This document shows positions 4,498-11,183 of a stretch of DNA of 11,952 nucleotides, piece by piece. Source of the stretch: JAUSKF01 sp964545345. Lineage in GTDB: Bacteria; Patescibacteriota; Minisyncoccia; UBA6257; WO2-44-18. Each line of letters opens with the position of its first letter. The stretch's first letter is position 1. The notes under the pieces are model-generated. The model searched no databases. It saw only the letters and a list, made by a program, of their open reading frames with translations, and was not told the origin of the DNA. The translations under genes and the position numbers were made by a program. The stretch covers positions 1-11,952 of the forward strand of contig CAZJFE010000021.1 in NCBI GenBank assembly GCA_964545345.1. The letters are read 5' to 3'.

Positions 4498-5595
4498 ATG
4501 AAAGTTGCGTTGGTACACGACTACCTCAATCAATACGGCGGCGCCGAGCGTGTCTTGGAATGTCTGATGGAAATGTTCCCGGACGCTCCAGTTTTTACCC
4601 TGATGCACGACCGAGAGAAGACCGATAGCCGGTTTGCCGGAAGAGTGGAGCGAACCAGTTTTCTAGATTTTCCGTTTGCCCGCCGGCACCACCGGCTTTT
4701 TATTCCTTTGATGCCACTAGCGGCTAAAACCATTAATTTAGGCAGTGAGTTTGATCTGATAATCTCCGACACGGCCGGATTCGCGAAGGGAATCCGCTAC
4801 GACCATCGCAATACCCAACACATTTCCTATATCCACACTCCGCTTCGCTATGCTTGGGAGCAGGAAGAATATCTCGGAGGAATAATGACGAATTTCCAAT
4901 TACTAATGACCAGACCGGTTTTGAATTTTTTACGGGGCTGGGACTATCGGGCCGGCAAGCGTCCCAACGTTTTAATAGCCAATTCCAAATTTATCGCCAA
5001 GAAAGTCAAAGATTATTATGGGCGTCCGGCGAGAGTGATCTATCCTCCGGTGGACACCTCGGTGTTTTATCACGACGAGGACACTCGGAAGCGGAAAGGA
5101 GCCGGCTACTATTTAGCGGTTGGGCGATTACTACATTACAAGAAATTTGATTTGGTGATAGACGCTTTCCACAAGCTGGGATTTCCTTTGAAAATTGTCG
5201 GATCGGGAGCGGAGGCGGAAAAGTTGAAAGCGCAATGCAAAAAATTGAATGCTGAAAATATTGAGCTGTTGCCGTTCGTGGAAGATGAAAAAGAATTGCG
5301 GAAACTTTATAACGGGGCGAAAGCGTTGATTTTTCCGCAGGTGGAAGATTTCGGTTTGGTGGCGGCCGAGGCGCAGGCCTGTGGTTTGCCGGTGATTGCT
5401 TTTGCCGAAGGCGGAGCGACGGAAATTGTGGAACACGGCAAGACGGGAATTTTATTTCCTCAGCAGAGCGTAGAGAGTTTGGTTGGGGCGGTAGAACTTT
5501 TTGAGAAGAAAAGATTTCAGCGAAAGGCGATCGCCGCCAGCGCGCAAAGATTTTCTAAGAAGCAATTTCAAAAGGAAATCGTGAAATTGATTTAG
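4498..5595 (+). CDS. GT4-family glycosyltransferase
   Basis: A 365-residue retaining GT-B glycosyltransferase of family 4, which transfers a sugar (perhaps mannose, by resemblance to WbaZ-type enzymes) from a nucleotide sugar to a growing lipid-linked glycan in the cytoplasm. The N-terminal acceptor domain starts MKVALVHDYLNQYGGAERV, with the typical Gly-Gly-Ala-Glu loop at 14-17. The donor domain starts near 203 (YYLAVGRLLHYKKFDLVIDAF), contains IVGSG at 233-237, and ends with the E-x7-E motif E283...E291 (EDFGLVAAEAQACGLPVIAF). Length is normal. It lies head-to-head with the initiating sugar transferase, so both probably serve the same surface glycan. The nadA promoter overlaps its 3' end. 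Confidence 0.9.
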   Translation: MKVALVHDYLNQYGGAERVLECLMEMFPDAPVFTLMHDREKTDSRFAGRVERTSFLDFPFARRHHRLFIPLMPLAAKTINLGSEFDLIISDTAGFAKGIRYDHRNTQHISYIHTPLRYAWEQEEYLGGIMTNFQLLMTRPVLNFLRGWDYRAGKRPNVLIANSKFIAKKVKDYYGRPARVIYPPVDTSVFYHDEDTRKRKGAGYYLAVGRLLHYKKFDLVIDAFHKLGFPLKIVGSGAEAEKLKAQCKKLNAENIELLPFVEDEKELRKLYNGAKALIFPQVEDFGLVAAEAQACGLPVIAFAEGGATEIVEHGKTGILFPQQSVESLVGAVELFEKKRFQRKAIAASAQRFSKKQFQKEIVKLI

Positions 5596-5615
5596 GCGGG
5601 CAAGCGTGCTAAATT
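5587..5615 (+). promoter_or_regulatory. nadA promoter
   Basis: TTGATT (5587-5592), a 17-base spacer and TAAATT (5610-5615), with the TGC extension before the -10. The -35 overlaps the stop codon of the glycosyltransferase. The start near 5622 gives a short leader holding the AAGGAGG site. Confidence 0.65.
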
Positions 5616-5630
5616 CTGGGCGGAACCTTG

Positions 5631-5637
5631 AAGGAGG
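5631..5637 (+). promoter_or_regulatory. Ribosome-binding site deciding the nadA start
   Basis: AAGGAGG is eight bases before GTG 5646. An in-frame TTG at 5628 lies upstream of this site and cannot be the start it serves, so GTG 5646 is chosen. Confidence 0.85.
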
Positions 5638-5645
5638 ATACCGCA

Positions 5646-6815
5646 GTGACTAGCCAAGAGCTGGGCGCGAGTTGGTACGAGCTTTTTTCCAGACACGCCG
5701 AGGATCTTTATCCCGGCCGTTATACTCCGGAGCTTTGCAAGGAGCTGGCGGAGCAGGCATTGGAAATCAAGGCGTTGGCCAAAGCCAAGAATTCGCTGAT
5801 TGTCGCTCACAACTATCTTTATCCGGAATTCCACGAGTTGGCCGACCTGGTTGGTGATTCACTTGGGTTAAGTTTAAAAGTTAAAGAGCAGAAGCCGGAG
5901 CGGGTGGATTTTGAAAGCGTTTTCTTCATGGGAGCGACGGCGAAGATTATTGCCGGAGACGCTTCGCGAGTATTCGTGTCGGATAAACCGGAAGTGCTTG
6001 GTTGTTCGCTGGTGTTTGGCACCAATCATGCCTGGCTGGAGGAATGGAAGCGAAAAAATCCTGATGGCATTTTGGTGACATACATCAATAGCGACGCTTA
6101 CACCAAGTCCATCAGCGATTACATTTCCACTTCCCGCAATACCGATAAGATCATCATGCACGCGGTGAAATCTAATCCCGGCAAGAAGATTCTGGTTTTG
6201 CCGGATAAATTTCTGGGTTACGTGATGAAGCAGCGGGCGTTGGCAACTTTGCGCGCGGAGGGCGTGGCGGTAAATCCTGATGACATTGAGGTTTACGATC
6301 TTCAGCATAACGGCAACTGGTCTTGTTGCTACGTGCATGAAGAGATCGGACCGGACGCCGCCGACATTGCCCTGATGCAAAACCCGGACGCCGAGATGAT
6401 GATTCATCCGGAATGCGGCTGTGCTTCCTCGTGCCTGATGAAAGTTCATTCGGGAGAGATTCCGCACGGCAAGGCCTACTTCCTTTCCACCGAGCAGATG
6501 GTGGAACACGCGCGCCGTTCTTCGGCCTCCAAGCTGATCGTGGCGACGGAGAAGGGGATGATTTATCGCTTGCGGAAAGAGATGCCGGATAAAAAGTTTG
6601 AACCCATCTCCGAAAACGCCGAATGTCGCTTCATGAAAGCCAACACTCTTCCGAAACTCCTGCGTTCTTTGAAGGAGGATCGGATAGAAGTGGTGCTTTG
6701 CGATGACTGCTGTGATCCGCGCCATCCCTATCAGGATGAGAGGGTGGTTCATATTCAGCGGTCGGTAGCAAAGAAGGCAGAAGCGGGAATTGATCGGATG
6801 TTGAGTATTGTTTAG
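5646..6815 (+). CDS. nadA: Quinolinate synthase NadA
   Basis: A 389-residue NadA, which condenses iminoaspartate with dihydroxyacetone phosphate to quinolinate in de novo NAD synthesis, using a [4Fe-4S] cluster with one open iron site. The three expected cluster cysteines are visible: C120 (EVLGCSLVF), C257 (HPEC) and C327 (AECRFMKANTL). Other family signatures: VAHNYLYPEFHELADLVGDSLGLS (53-76), YINSDAYTKSISDYISTS (146-163), PDKFLG (186-191), CCYVHEEIG (227-235) and TEKGMIYRLRKEMPDKKF (301-318). Extra cysteines occur in HPECGCASSC (C259, C263) and in CDDCC (352-356) near the C-terminus. Neither nadB nor nadC is in the window. It starts at GTG with a strong ribosome-binding site and ends at a strong terminator, so it is its own unit. 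Confidence 0.93.
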   Translation: MTSQELGASWYELFSRHAEDLYPGRYTPELCKELAEQALEIKALAKAKNSLIVAHNYLYPEFHELADLVGDSLGLSLKVKEQKPERVDFESVFFMGATAKIIAGDASRVFVSDKPEVLGCSLVFGTNHAWLEEWKRKNPDGILVTYINSDAYTKSISDYISTSRNTDKIIMHAVKSNPGKKILVLPDKFLGYVMKQRALATLRAEGVAVNPDDIEVYDLQHNGNWSCCYVHEEIGPDAADIALMQNPDAEMMIHPECGCASSCLMKVHSGEIPHGKAYFLSTEQMVEHARRSSASKLIVATEKGMIYRLRKEMPDKKFEPISENAECRFMKANTLPKLLRSLKEDRIEVVLCDDCCDPRHPYQDERVVHIQRSVAKKAEAGIDRMLSIV

Positions 6816-6820
6816 CTTAA

Positions 6821-6849
6821 AAGCCCCCTTAAATGGGGGCTTGACTTTT
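6821..6849 (+). terminator. nadA terminator
   Basis: The stem AAGCCCCC/GGGGGCTT (6821-6828 with 6835-6842), 6-base loop, then GACTTTT. The tail overlaps the -35 of the next promoter. Confidence 0.85.
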
Positions 6850-6870
6850 GAGGGGCATTTGTGCTATAAT
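6841..6870 (+). promoter_or_regulatory. Promoter of the zinc-module gene pair
   Basis: TTGACT (6841-6846), an 18-base spacer and TATAAT (6865-6870) with TGC before the -10. Transcription would begin near 6877, giving a leader of about 53 bases before ATG 6930, one of the longest in the window. Confidence 0.8.
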
Positions 6871-6929
6871 TGGACGGCAGTTAGAACATCGACAATTTCG
6901 CTTTTAAACCCTTTTAGAGGCAAAAAGCC

Positions 6930-7241
6930 ATGAACACAACGGTGAAGGTCATTTCGGGTGAGGGTTTTGCCCCCGCCGAGATCCAGTTCGGGATGAAGTG
7001 GGCCAGGGAAAACGGTCTCAAGCCGGCCCCCGGCTGTTACGAGTGGAACGATCTCCGGCAGTTTGAAAGTTTGCCGCCGGCGATGCGGATTCACTCCACG
7101 CACTGCGATCACTGTCGTAACATGATCGCAATGATGCGGCGCATGCGGACGGCTCACAGGCAGGAGACGACGGTGATGATTCGCAAGAAGACGTCGCTGT
7201 GGGGCTGGTTCCTGAAGAATCTTTTCGGTTCCTCCAGATAA
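6930..7241 (+). CDS. HxxxCxxC zinc-module protein A (103 aa), unknown
   Basis: A 103-residue soluble protein with the motif H55-x3-C59-x2-C62 (HSTHCDHC), the signature of the zinc-associated anti-sigma (ZAS, zf-HC2-like) fold, preceded by a short helix (DLRQFESLPPAMRI) as in that family. A basic segment (65-87) and an amphipathic aromatic tail (SLWGWFLKNLFG) follow. Unlike classical anti-sigma factors it has no membrane helix. The next gene carries the same module twice, with matching spacing (F-x2-L ... C at +14). Upstream is a weak AGAGG 12 bases before ATG. Base composition is richer in G+C than its neighbours. A role in sensing or regulation through a zinc site is inference; no sigma factor gene is adjacent. 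Confidence 0.65.
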   Translation: MNTTVKVISGEGFAPAEIQFGMKWARENGLKPAPGCYEWNDLRQFESLPPAMRIHSTHCDHCRNMIAMMRRMRTAHRQETTVMIRKKTSLWGWFLKNLFGSSR

Positions 7242-7258
7242 CACACAGGGAGAAAGAC

Positions 7259-7783
7259 ATGAATCCGAGTCAGATGAAAACCCAGGTTCCTACAACGGGC
7301 TGGTCTCCGGACGATTCTCTGAAGCGGACCAGCAACAAGCTGGCGGCGTTTCAGGTGGGCGACAAGCCCATCGGCCCCGCCCGGTCGGAAGCTTCCCGTC
7401 GGATGCACAAACATGTAACCGACGATGAGATTCTCCGGTTCTCGGGGCTGAGCGTGGAGCGCAACTTCGAAGTTTCCCATTGCACCCTCTGTACGAACCG
7501 GATGGCGGCGATTTGGAGCCAAGAAGTGATTCCGGGGTCTGACGAGAAGCATCGGATCACGGCCTGCGCGATCCCGGCGGTTCGGGTGGAAGATCTCCAC
7601 CTGACTGAAGGGGATCGAGGCACCCTTCGTATGTGGCCCGAAGTGACATCAATCATGAAGAGCCACGTCACGGGTTGCCAGATCTGTCAGGCGAAGGTTG
7701 AGAAGCTGTTGGCTGACCGCAAGGATACGGCCCGCAGTTTTAAGGAGGCGATCACTCAGTTCTTTTTCGGAAAGCCCCAGTAA
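7259..7783 (+). CDS. Double zinc-module protein B (174 aa), unknown
   Basis: A 174-residue protein starting at ATG 7259 behind GGGAGA; an earlier in-frame GTG/ATG lies inside the preceding gene and lacks such a site. It has two copies of the module seen in protein A: copy 1 F61-x2-L64...H74-C75-x2-C78 (with Glu71 where His is expected) and copy 2 W126...H136-x3-C140-x2-C143. Copy 1 is preceded by HVTDDEILRFSGL, like the helix of ZAS domains. Its C-terminus (SFKEAITQFFFGKPQ) resembles that of protein A (LWGWFLKNLFGSSR). No membrane helix or signal peptide. The 17-base gap after protein A and the shared terminator show one operon. Likely a partner or duplicated paralogue; function unknown. Confidence 0.65.
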   Translation: MNPSQMKTQVPTTGWSPDDSLKRTSNKLAAFQVGDKPIGPARSEASRRMHKHVTDDEILRFSGLSVERNFEVSHCTLCTNRMAAIWSQEVIPGSDEKHRITACAIPAVRVEDLHLTEGDRGTLRMWPEVTSIMKSHVTGCQICQAKVEKLLADRKDTARSFKEAITQFFFGKPQ

Positions 7784-7797
7784 TTCGGGGCTTTTTT
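7772..7797 (+). terminator. Terminator of the zinc-module pair
   Basis: The stem AAGCCCC/GGGGCTT (7772-7778 with 7787-7793), 8-base loop containing the stop codon of protein B, then six T. Confidence 0.85.
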
Positions 7798-7805
7798 ATT
7801 GGCTC

Positions 7806-7834
7806 TTGCAAATTGAGGCGGGTTTTTGTATACT
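7806..7834 (+). promoter_or_regulatory. rpsB promoter, near-leaderless
   Basis: TTGCAA (7806-7811), a 17-base spacer and TATACT (7829-7834). The -10 ends 12 bases before ATG 7847, so the leader is only about six bases and no ribosome-binding site fits. An in-frame TTG at 7826 would lie inside the promoter. Confidence 0.75.
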
Positions 7835-7846
7835 TCCAACTATCGT

Positions 7847-8635
7847 ATGTCCGAGCTAGATACCAATAATACTTCGGTTGTTGAGGAGAATTCCGCTTCT
7901 CAAACTCCCGCGATTGATCCGGCGCTTTTAGATGAAATGGTGAAGGCCGGAATTTTGTATGGCCGAAAAAAGTCTAAGACTCATCCTCGCATGAAGCCGT
8001 TTGTTTTTGCCACCCGAAACGGCATTGAGATTTTGGAAGTTGCCAAAACCGTGGTTGCTTTGGAGAAAGCCGGAGATTTTTTAATGGATTTGGCTAAAAA
8101 GGACGGAATGATTTTGGTGGTTGGGACTAAGCCGGTATCCCAAAGTTTAATGGAAGATTTTGCCCAGAAGTTCTCTTTCCCGTATGTTACCAAGCGTTGG
8201 CTGGGCGGCACGTTGACCAACTTCAAAACTATTTCCAAACGGTTGCAGTATTACATGACTTTGAAAGCGGATCGGGCCACTGGAAAGTTGGAAAAATACA
8301 CTAAGAAAGAGCGGGTGGAGTTTGATAAGATCATTGAACGAATGAACGGTTTTTTCTTCGGTTTGGAAAGATTATCCCGAATTCCGGACGCCATGTTGGT
8401 GGTTAATGCTAATGATCACATCACGGCGATTCGTGAAGCTCACAGAATGAAAGTTCCGGTGGTGGCAGTTTTAAGCACTGACACCGATCCGGAGATCGTT
8501 GAACACGCGATTCCCGCCAACGACAATTCCCGAGCCAGTGTTACTTGGATTTTGGCCAAATTAGCGGAGAAGATTGAAGAGGGACGCAAGAACCGAGTGG
8601 TGACAGCTCCAGCGCCAGTAGTAGCGCCGAAATAG
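7847..8635 (+). CDS. rpsB: 30S ribosomal protein S2
   Basis: A 262-residue S2, a protein of the small-subunit head/body junction that is needed late in assembly. Family blocks are clear: AGILYGRKKSKTHPRMKPFVFATRNGIEIL (34-63), VVGTK (91-95), RWLGGTLTNF (117-126), then PDAMLVVNANDHITAIREAHRMKVPVVAVLSTDTDPEIVEHAIPANDNSRASV. It has an N-terminal extension of about 25 polar residues and a short Ala/Pro tail. It is followed by tsf, the classic bacterial order, though each gene here has its own -10. ATG 7847 is chosen because the promoter lies just upstream. Confidence 0.97.
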   Translation: MSELDTNNTSVVEENSASQTPAIDPALLDEMVKAGILYGRKKSKTHPRMKPFVFATRNGIEILEVAKTVVALEKAGDFLMDLAKKDGMILVVGTKPVSQSLMEDFAQKFSFPYVTKRWLGGTLTNFKTISKRLQYYMTLKADRATGKLEKYTKKERVEFDKIIERMNGFFFGLERLSRIPDAMLVVNANDHITAIREAHRMKVPVVAVLSTDTDPEIVEHAIPANDNSRASVTWILAKLAEKIEEGRKNRVVTAPAPVVAPK

Positions 8636-8652
8636 TCTTAGTTGATTTCTTT

Positions 8653-8661
8653 TGCTATAAT
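8653..8661 (+). promoter_or_regulatory. Extended -10 upstream of tsf
   Basis: TGCTATAAT, a perfect extended -10, 48 bases before ATG 8710. A second TATAAT at 8686-8691 lies 18 bases before ATG and could give a shorter leader. Neither has a good -35, and no ribosome-binding site precedes tsf. Confidence 0.55.
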
Positions 8662-8709
8662 TTCTTTTAAGTCGTTCGCGTAATTTATAATTCTTTATTC
8701 ACAACTAAT

Positions 8710-9156
8710 ATGGCTTCAGCAGGAGACGTCCAAAAATTAAGAGAGAGTACGGGGGCGGGCATAATGGATTGCAAAAAAGCGTTAGATGACGCTGGTGGAG
8801 ATTTTGATAAGGCGGTGGTTTTGCTTAACGAACGCGGCGTGGCGAAAGCGATGAAGAAGGCGGATCGGGCGACCGGCGCCGGTTTATTGGAGAGCTACAT
8901 TCATAACGGCCGAGTTGGCGTCTTGATGGACATTCGCTGTGAAACCGATTTCGTGGTTCGCTCCGAGCCATTTCGTGAATTGGCGCACAATTTAGTGATG
9001 CACATCGCCGCGATGAATCCCGACAGCGTGGAGGCGTTGCTCCAGCAGCCCTATGTTAAAGATCCGGCTCTGACTATTGATAATTTGGTCAAAGGAGCAA
9101 TTGCTAAAATTGGTGAGAACATTCAGGTGGCCAAGTTTTGCCGGTACGAGCTATAA
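8710..9156 (+). CDS. tsf: Compact elongation factor Ts
   Basis: A 148-residue EF-Ts, the GDP/GTP exchange factor of EF-Tu. The N-terminal UBA-like module is complete (VQKLRESTGAGIMDCKKALDDAGGDFDKAVVLLNERG, 7-43), the EF-Tu-contacting ETDFV is at 78-82, and the ending GAIAKIGENIQVAKF (129-143) matches the end of a core domain. It is about half the length of E. coli EF-Ts (283) and shorter than the Thermus form (196), so the second core subdomain and coiled coil are absent. As both ends are recognisable, this is a compact natural form rather than a truncation. The stop codon overlaps the -10 of the next gene. Confidence 0.95.
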   Translation: MASAGDVQKLRESTGAGIMDCKKALDDAGGDFDKAVVLLNERGVAKAMKKADRATGAGLLESYIHNGRVGVLMDIRCETDFVVRSEPFRELAHNLVMHIAAMNPDSVEALLQQPYVKDPALTIDNLVKGAIAKIGENIQVAKFCRYEL

Positions 9157-9157
9157 T
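9152..9157 (+). promoter_or_regulatory. -10 box over the tsf stop codon, leaderless type
   Basis: TATAAT ends seven bases before ATG 9165 and contains the TAA stop of tsf (9154-9156). No ribosome-binding site. It supports the start at 9165 rather than an in-frame alternative at 9138 inside tsf. Confidence 0.6.
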
Positions 9158-9164
9158 TAGCTTA

Positions 9165-9488
9165 ATGCTCAATTTTATTTTGCAAGTCATTGTTTTCTCC
9201 AGTCTTGGGTTAGTGATTTATCTGATTGCCAGAGCAGTGCCGAGAATGCCGGAAAATATTGAGCCACCTAGAAGAGCGAATTTTTTTGATCGGATGATGT
9301 CCAAAATCCCGATGTCTAAGATTGATGATCGTTTGAATTCTTTTCTGGCAAAATTCTTGCGTCGCTTGCGCGTGGTGACTATGAAAATGGATAATTTTAT
9401 CAACGATCGCCTGGGTAAGATTTCCAAAAAAGTTCCTCCACCGGAAAATGGCGGGACTGGCGATAATCAGAATAAATCGGTATTATAG
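9165..9488 (+). CDS. Small single-helix membrane protein, unknown
   Basis: A 107-residue protein with one N-terminal membrane helix (about 3-24, NFILQVIVFSSLGLVIYLIA) followed by a basic, amphipathic region (KIDDRLNSFLAKFLRRLRVVTMKMDNFINDRLGKISKK, 52-89) and a polar Pro/Gly/Asn tail. The shape suggests a membrane-anchored protein with a cytoplasmic helical arm. Similar proteins are, as far as I recall, common unnamed genes in Parcubacteria. It follows tsf by eight bases but has its own -10. Function unknown. Confidence 0.75.
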   Translation: MLNFILQVIVFSSLGLVIYLIARAVPRMPENIEPPRRANFFDRMMSKIPMSKIDDRLNSFLAKFLRRLRVVTMKMDNFINDRLGKISKKVPPPENGGTGDNQNKSVL

Positions 9489-9496
9489 GTTTTATC

Positions 9497-9580
9497 GGGC
9501 AGGTGGCGGAGTGGTCAATCGCACGTGGCTGTAAACCACGCGGCTTTATGCCTTCGGGGGTTCGAATCCCTCCCTGCCCA
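9497..9580 (+). tRNA. tRNA-Tyr (GUA)
   Basis: 84 nt with a long variable arm (class II). Acceptor GGGCAGG/CCTGCCC, anticodon stem CGTGG/CCACG with loop CTGTAAA (anticodon GTA), T-loop TTCGAAT, discriminator A. No CCA is encoded, so CCA must be added by an enzyme. It lies nine bases after the upstream gene, with TATTAT at 9481-9486 as a possible -10. Confidence 0.96.
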
Positions 9581-9599
9581 CATTTTTGAAAGTCACCGT

Positions 9600-9671
9600 G
9601 CCACCTTAGCTCAGCGGCAGAGCAACTCTTTTGTAAAGAGAAGGTCCTCGGTTCAAATCCGAGAGGTGGCT
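9600..9671 (+). tRNA. tRNA-Thr (UGU)
   Basis: 72 nt. Acceptor GCCACCT/AGGTGGC, D stem GCTC/GAGC, anticodon loop TTTGTAA (TGT), T stem CTCGG/CCGAG with loop TTCAAAT, discriminator T. The first anticodon-stem pair (27-43) is an A-A mismatch. No CCA encoded. It is 19 bases after tRNA-Tyr, probably co-transcribed. Confidence 0.95.
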
Positions 9672-9674
9672 CAA

Positions 9675-9703
9675 TTTACTAATTTGTGGTTCCGTGCTAC
9701 CCT
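9675..9703 (+). promoter_or_regulatory. Possible promoter of the S41 gene
   Basis: TTTACT (9675-9680), a 17-base spacer and TACCCT (9698-9703) with TGC before it. The -10 is poor; the spacing and extension are the only support. Confidence 0.35.
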
Positions 9704-9741
9704 AAGCGCAGGATTTTGATAACCAGATAAGGAGATCCGTT

Positions 9742-11148
9742 GTGATCAGTTCCAATCGTCGTTCGCGGTTCGCTTTTCTGCTGTTGATTGCGAGTTTTTT
9801 GGCTTTCGCGCCTTTTGGATGCACGAATCCCGAACCGAGGATTACCGATCCGCCGCCGATCGCGGATGATGATCCGGATCCGCAGGACACGACTCAGGAA
9901 GTTCAGCTGCTCGCGCACATTACTTATGAGTTGGATGATCTGTACTATGATCCGCTTTCTCTGGATCACGAGAAGCTTTACAACGCGGCCTTGGCGGGAG
10001 TTCAGGCAGAGTTTAAGAAACATGGCGTTGATTGGAAATATGAAAAGATTGAGGGAGTTGCTACTCGTTACGGAGCTAACCAGCGATTTTTAAGAGAGTA
10101 TTCTAAGGCCAAGGCCTTGAAGGCGACCCTGACCGGTATTGGCGAACGCGATCTGATTTTCTCAGCGGCTGACCATATGCTGGATTCCTTGAAGCGATCG
10201 CATACTTACTTCATCTATCCGAAGTGGCATGCGCTTCGCGCGAGTAATTTGGATTTGAATAAGTTTGTCGGGATCGGTGTGGTGATTGAGACCTTGGACG
10301 ACAGCATGGTTTTTCTGTCTCGGGTTTGTAAGAGGAGTCCGGCTGATCGCGCCGGTCTGCGAGAGAATGATCAGCTGCTGGCTATTGATGATGTTCCGGT
10401 GACCACGGATTTGAATCAGCTGTCCGGACGAATTCGCGGTGAATTGGGAACGAAGGTGAAGGTTACGGTTCAGCGCGGTCCGGAGAAGAAAAATTTCCTG
10501 GTGGACCGGAATTATGTTTCTCCGGAATACGGGAATGGCTGGATTGAAAGAGACGGCGCTTTTCAGTGGGGCGTTCTGGAACTGGCCGGATTTAATGAAA
10601 CATCCATGTCATCGGTTGATAGCGCCGCTCGCGAACTCGGTTTGTTCCGGGGCGAGATGGATGGTCTGATCATTGATTTGCGTGGTAACCCAGGCGGCCT
10701 ACTGGATTTAGCTAGGGATTTAATGGAATGGTTTTTGCCGATTCGTACCGAGATTTTTTATACCGAAAGTAAAAAGGAAGGTAGAATTGATTACACTACC
10801 TGTGAACTGCCTAAGTTCAACGGCCCGATCATCATTTTGATTGACGGCAGCAGTGGTTCCTGCTCGGAGATTTTTTCCGGAGTGATGCAGGAAACCGGGC
10901 GAGCGGTGCTGGTCGGGAAGAAGAGCGCCGGAGCGATTGAAGTCGGTAACAAGGTTGATCGGATCGGATTTGATTCTGAAGCGCTCATTACCGTAGAGCA
11001 GATTTATACGGCTGGCGGAAAAAACTTTGAAGGTGTCGGTGTCACTCCGGATCATCTGGTGGAGCGCACCAAAGAGGACGTTCTCGCCGGCCGCGACCCA
11101 TATCTGGATAAAGCGAAGGAGCTTCTTCGCGAGCGTTGTGGAAGATAA
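9742..11148 (+). CDS. Exported PDZ / S41-type peptidase-like protein
   Basis: A 468-residue protein with an N-terminal export signal (RRSRFAFLLLIASFLAFAPFGC); Cys27 may be lipidated, though APFGC is not a classic lipobox. An acidic Asp/Pro linker (31-50) follows, then a helical region, a PDZ domain (about 176-255, GIGVVIE...SPADRAGLRENDQLLAIDDVPV), and an S41 domain (about 275-440) with DLRGNPGG (312-319). The nucleophile position is retained: S373 in SGSCSEIF. Yet the residue 25 further on, which is the catalytic Lys in Prc/CtpA enzymes, is Ala398 (GKKSAGAIE). It may use another geometry, as tricorn-like S41 members do, or be inactive. GTG 9742 is chosen for its AAGGAG site seven bases before. 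Substrate unknown. Confidence 0.85.
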   Translation: MISSNRRSRFAFLLLIASFLAFAPFGCTNPEPRITDPPPIADDDPDPQDTTQEVQLLAHITYELDDLYYDPLSLDHEKLYNAALAGVQAEFKKHGVDWKYEKIEGVATRYGANQRFLREYSKAKALKATLTGIGERDLIFSAADHMLDSLKRSHTYFIYPKWHALRASNLDLNKFVGIGVVIETLDDSMVFLSRVCKRSPADRAGLRENDQLLAIDDVPVTTDLNQLSGRIRGELGTKVKVTVQRGPEKKNFLVDRNYVSPEYGNGWIERDGAFQWGVLELAGFNETSMSSVDSAARELGLFRGEMDGLIIDLRGNPGGLLDLARDLMEWFLPIRTEIFYTESKKEGRIDYTTCELPKFNGPIIILIDGSSGSCSEIFSGVMQETGRAVLVGKKSAGAIEVGNKVDRIGFDSEALITVEQIYTAGGKNFEGVGVTPDHLVERTKEDVLAGRDPYLDKAKELLRERCGR

Positions 11149-11150
11149 AA

Positions 11151-11178
11151 AAAAGCCCCCGGTGATTCGGGGGCTTTT
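11151..11178. terminator. Bidirectional terminator
   Basis: The 11-bp stem AAAAGCCCCCG/CGGGGGCTTTT (11151-11161 with 11168-11178), 6-base loop, gives T-runs on both strands (an eight-T run on the minus strand). It ends the S41 gene from the left and tRNA-Thr(GGU) from the right. Confidence 0.9.
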
Positions 11179-11183
11179 CATTG

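Noticed and set aside
5874..6752. Long open frame of 292 codons on the minus strand inside nadA
   Set aside because: It is fully antisense to a clearly conserved nadA, has no ribosome-binding site or promoter, and its protein is His/Arg-rich as expected for a shadow of a coding strand.
7154..7600. Minus-strand open frame of 148 codons across the two zinc-module genes
   Set aside because: It is antisense to a two-gene operon with a promoter, ribosome-binding site and terminator; the product is Arg/Pro-rich without motifs.
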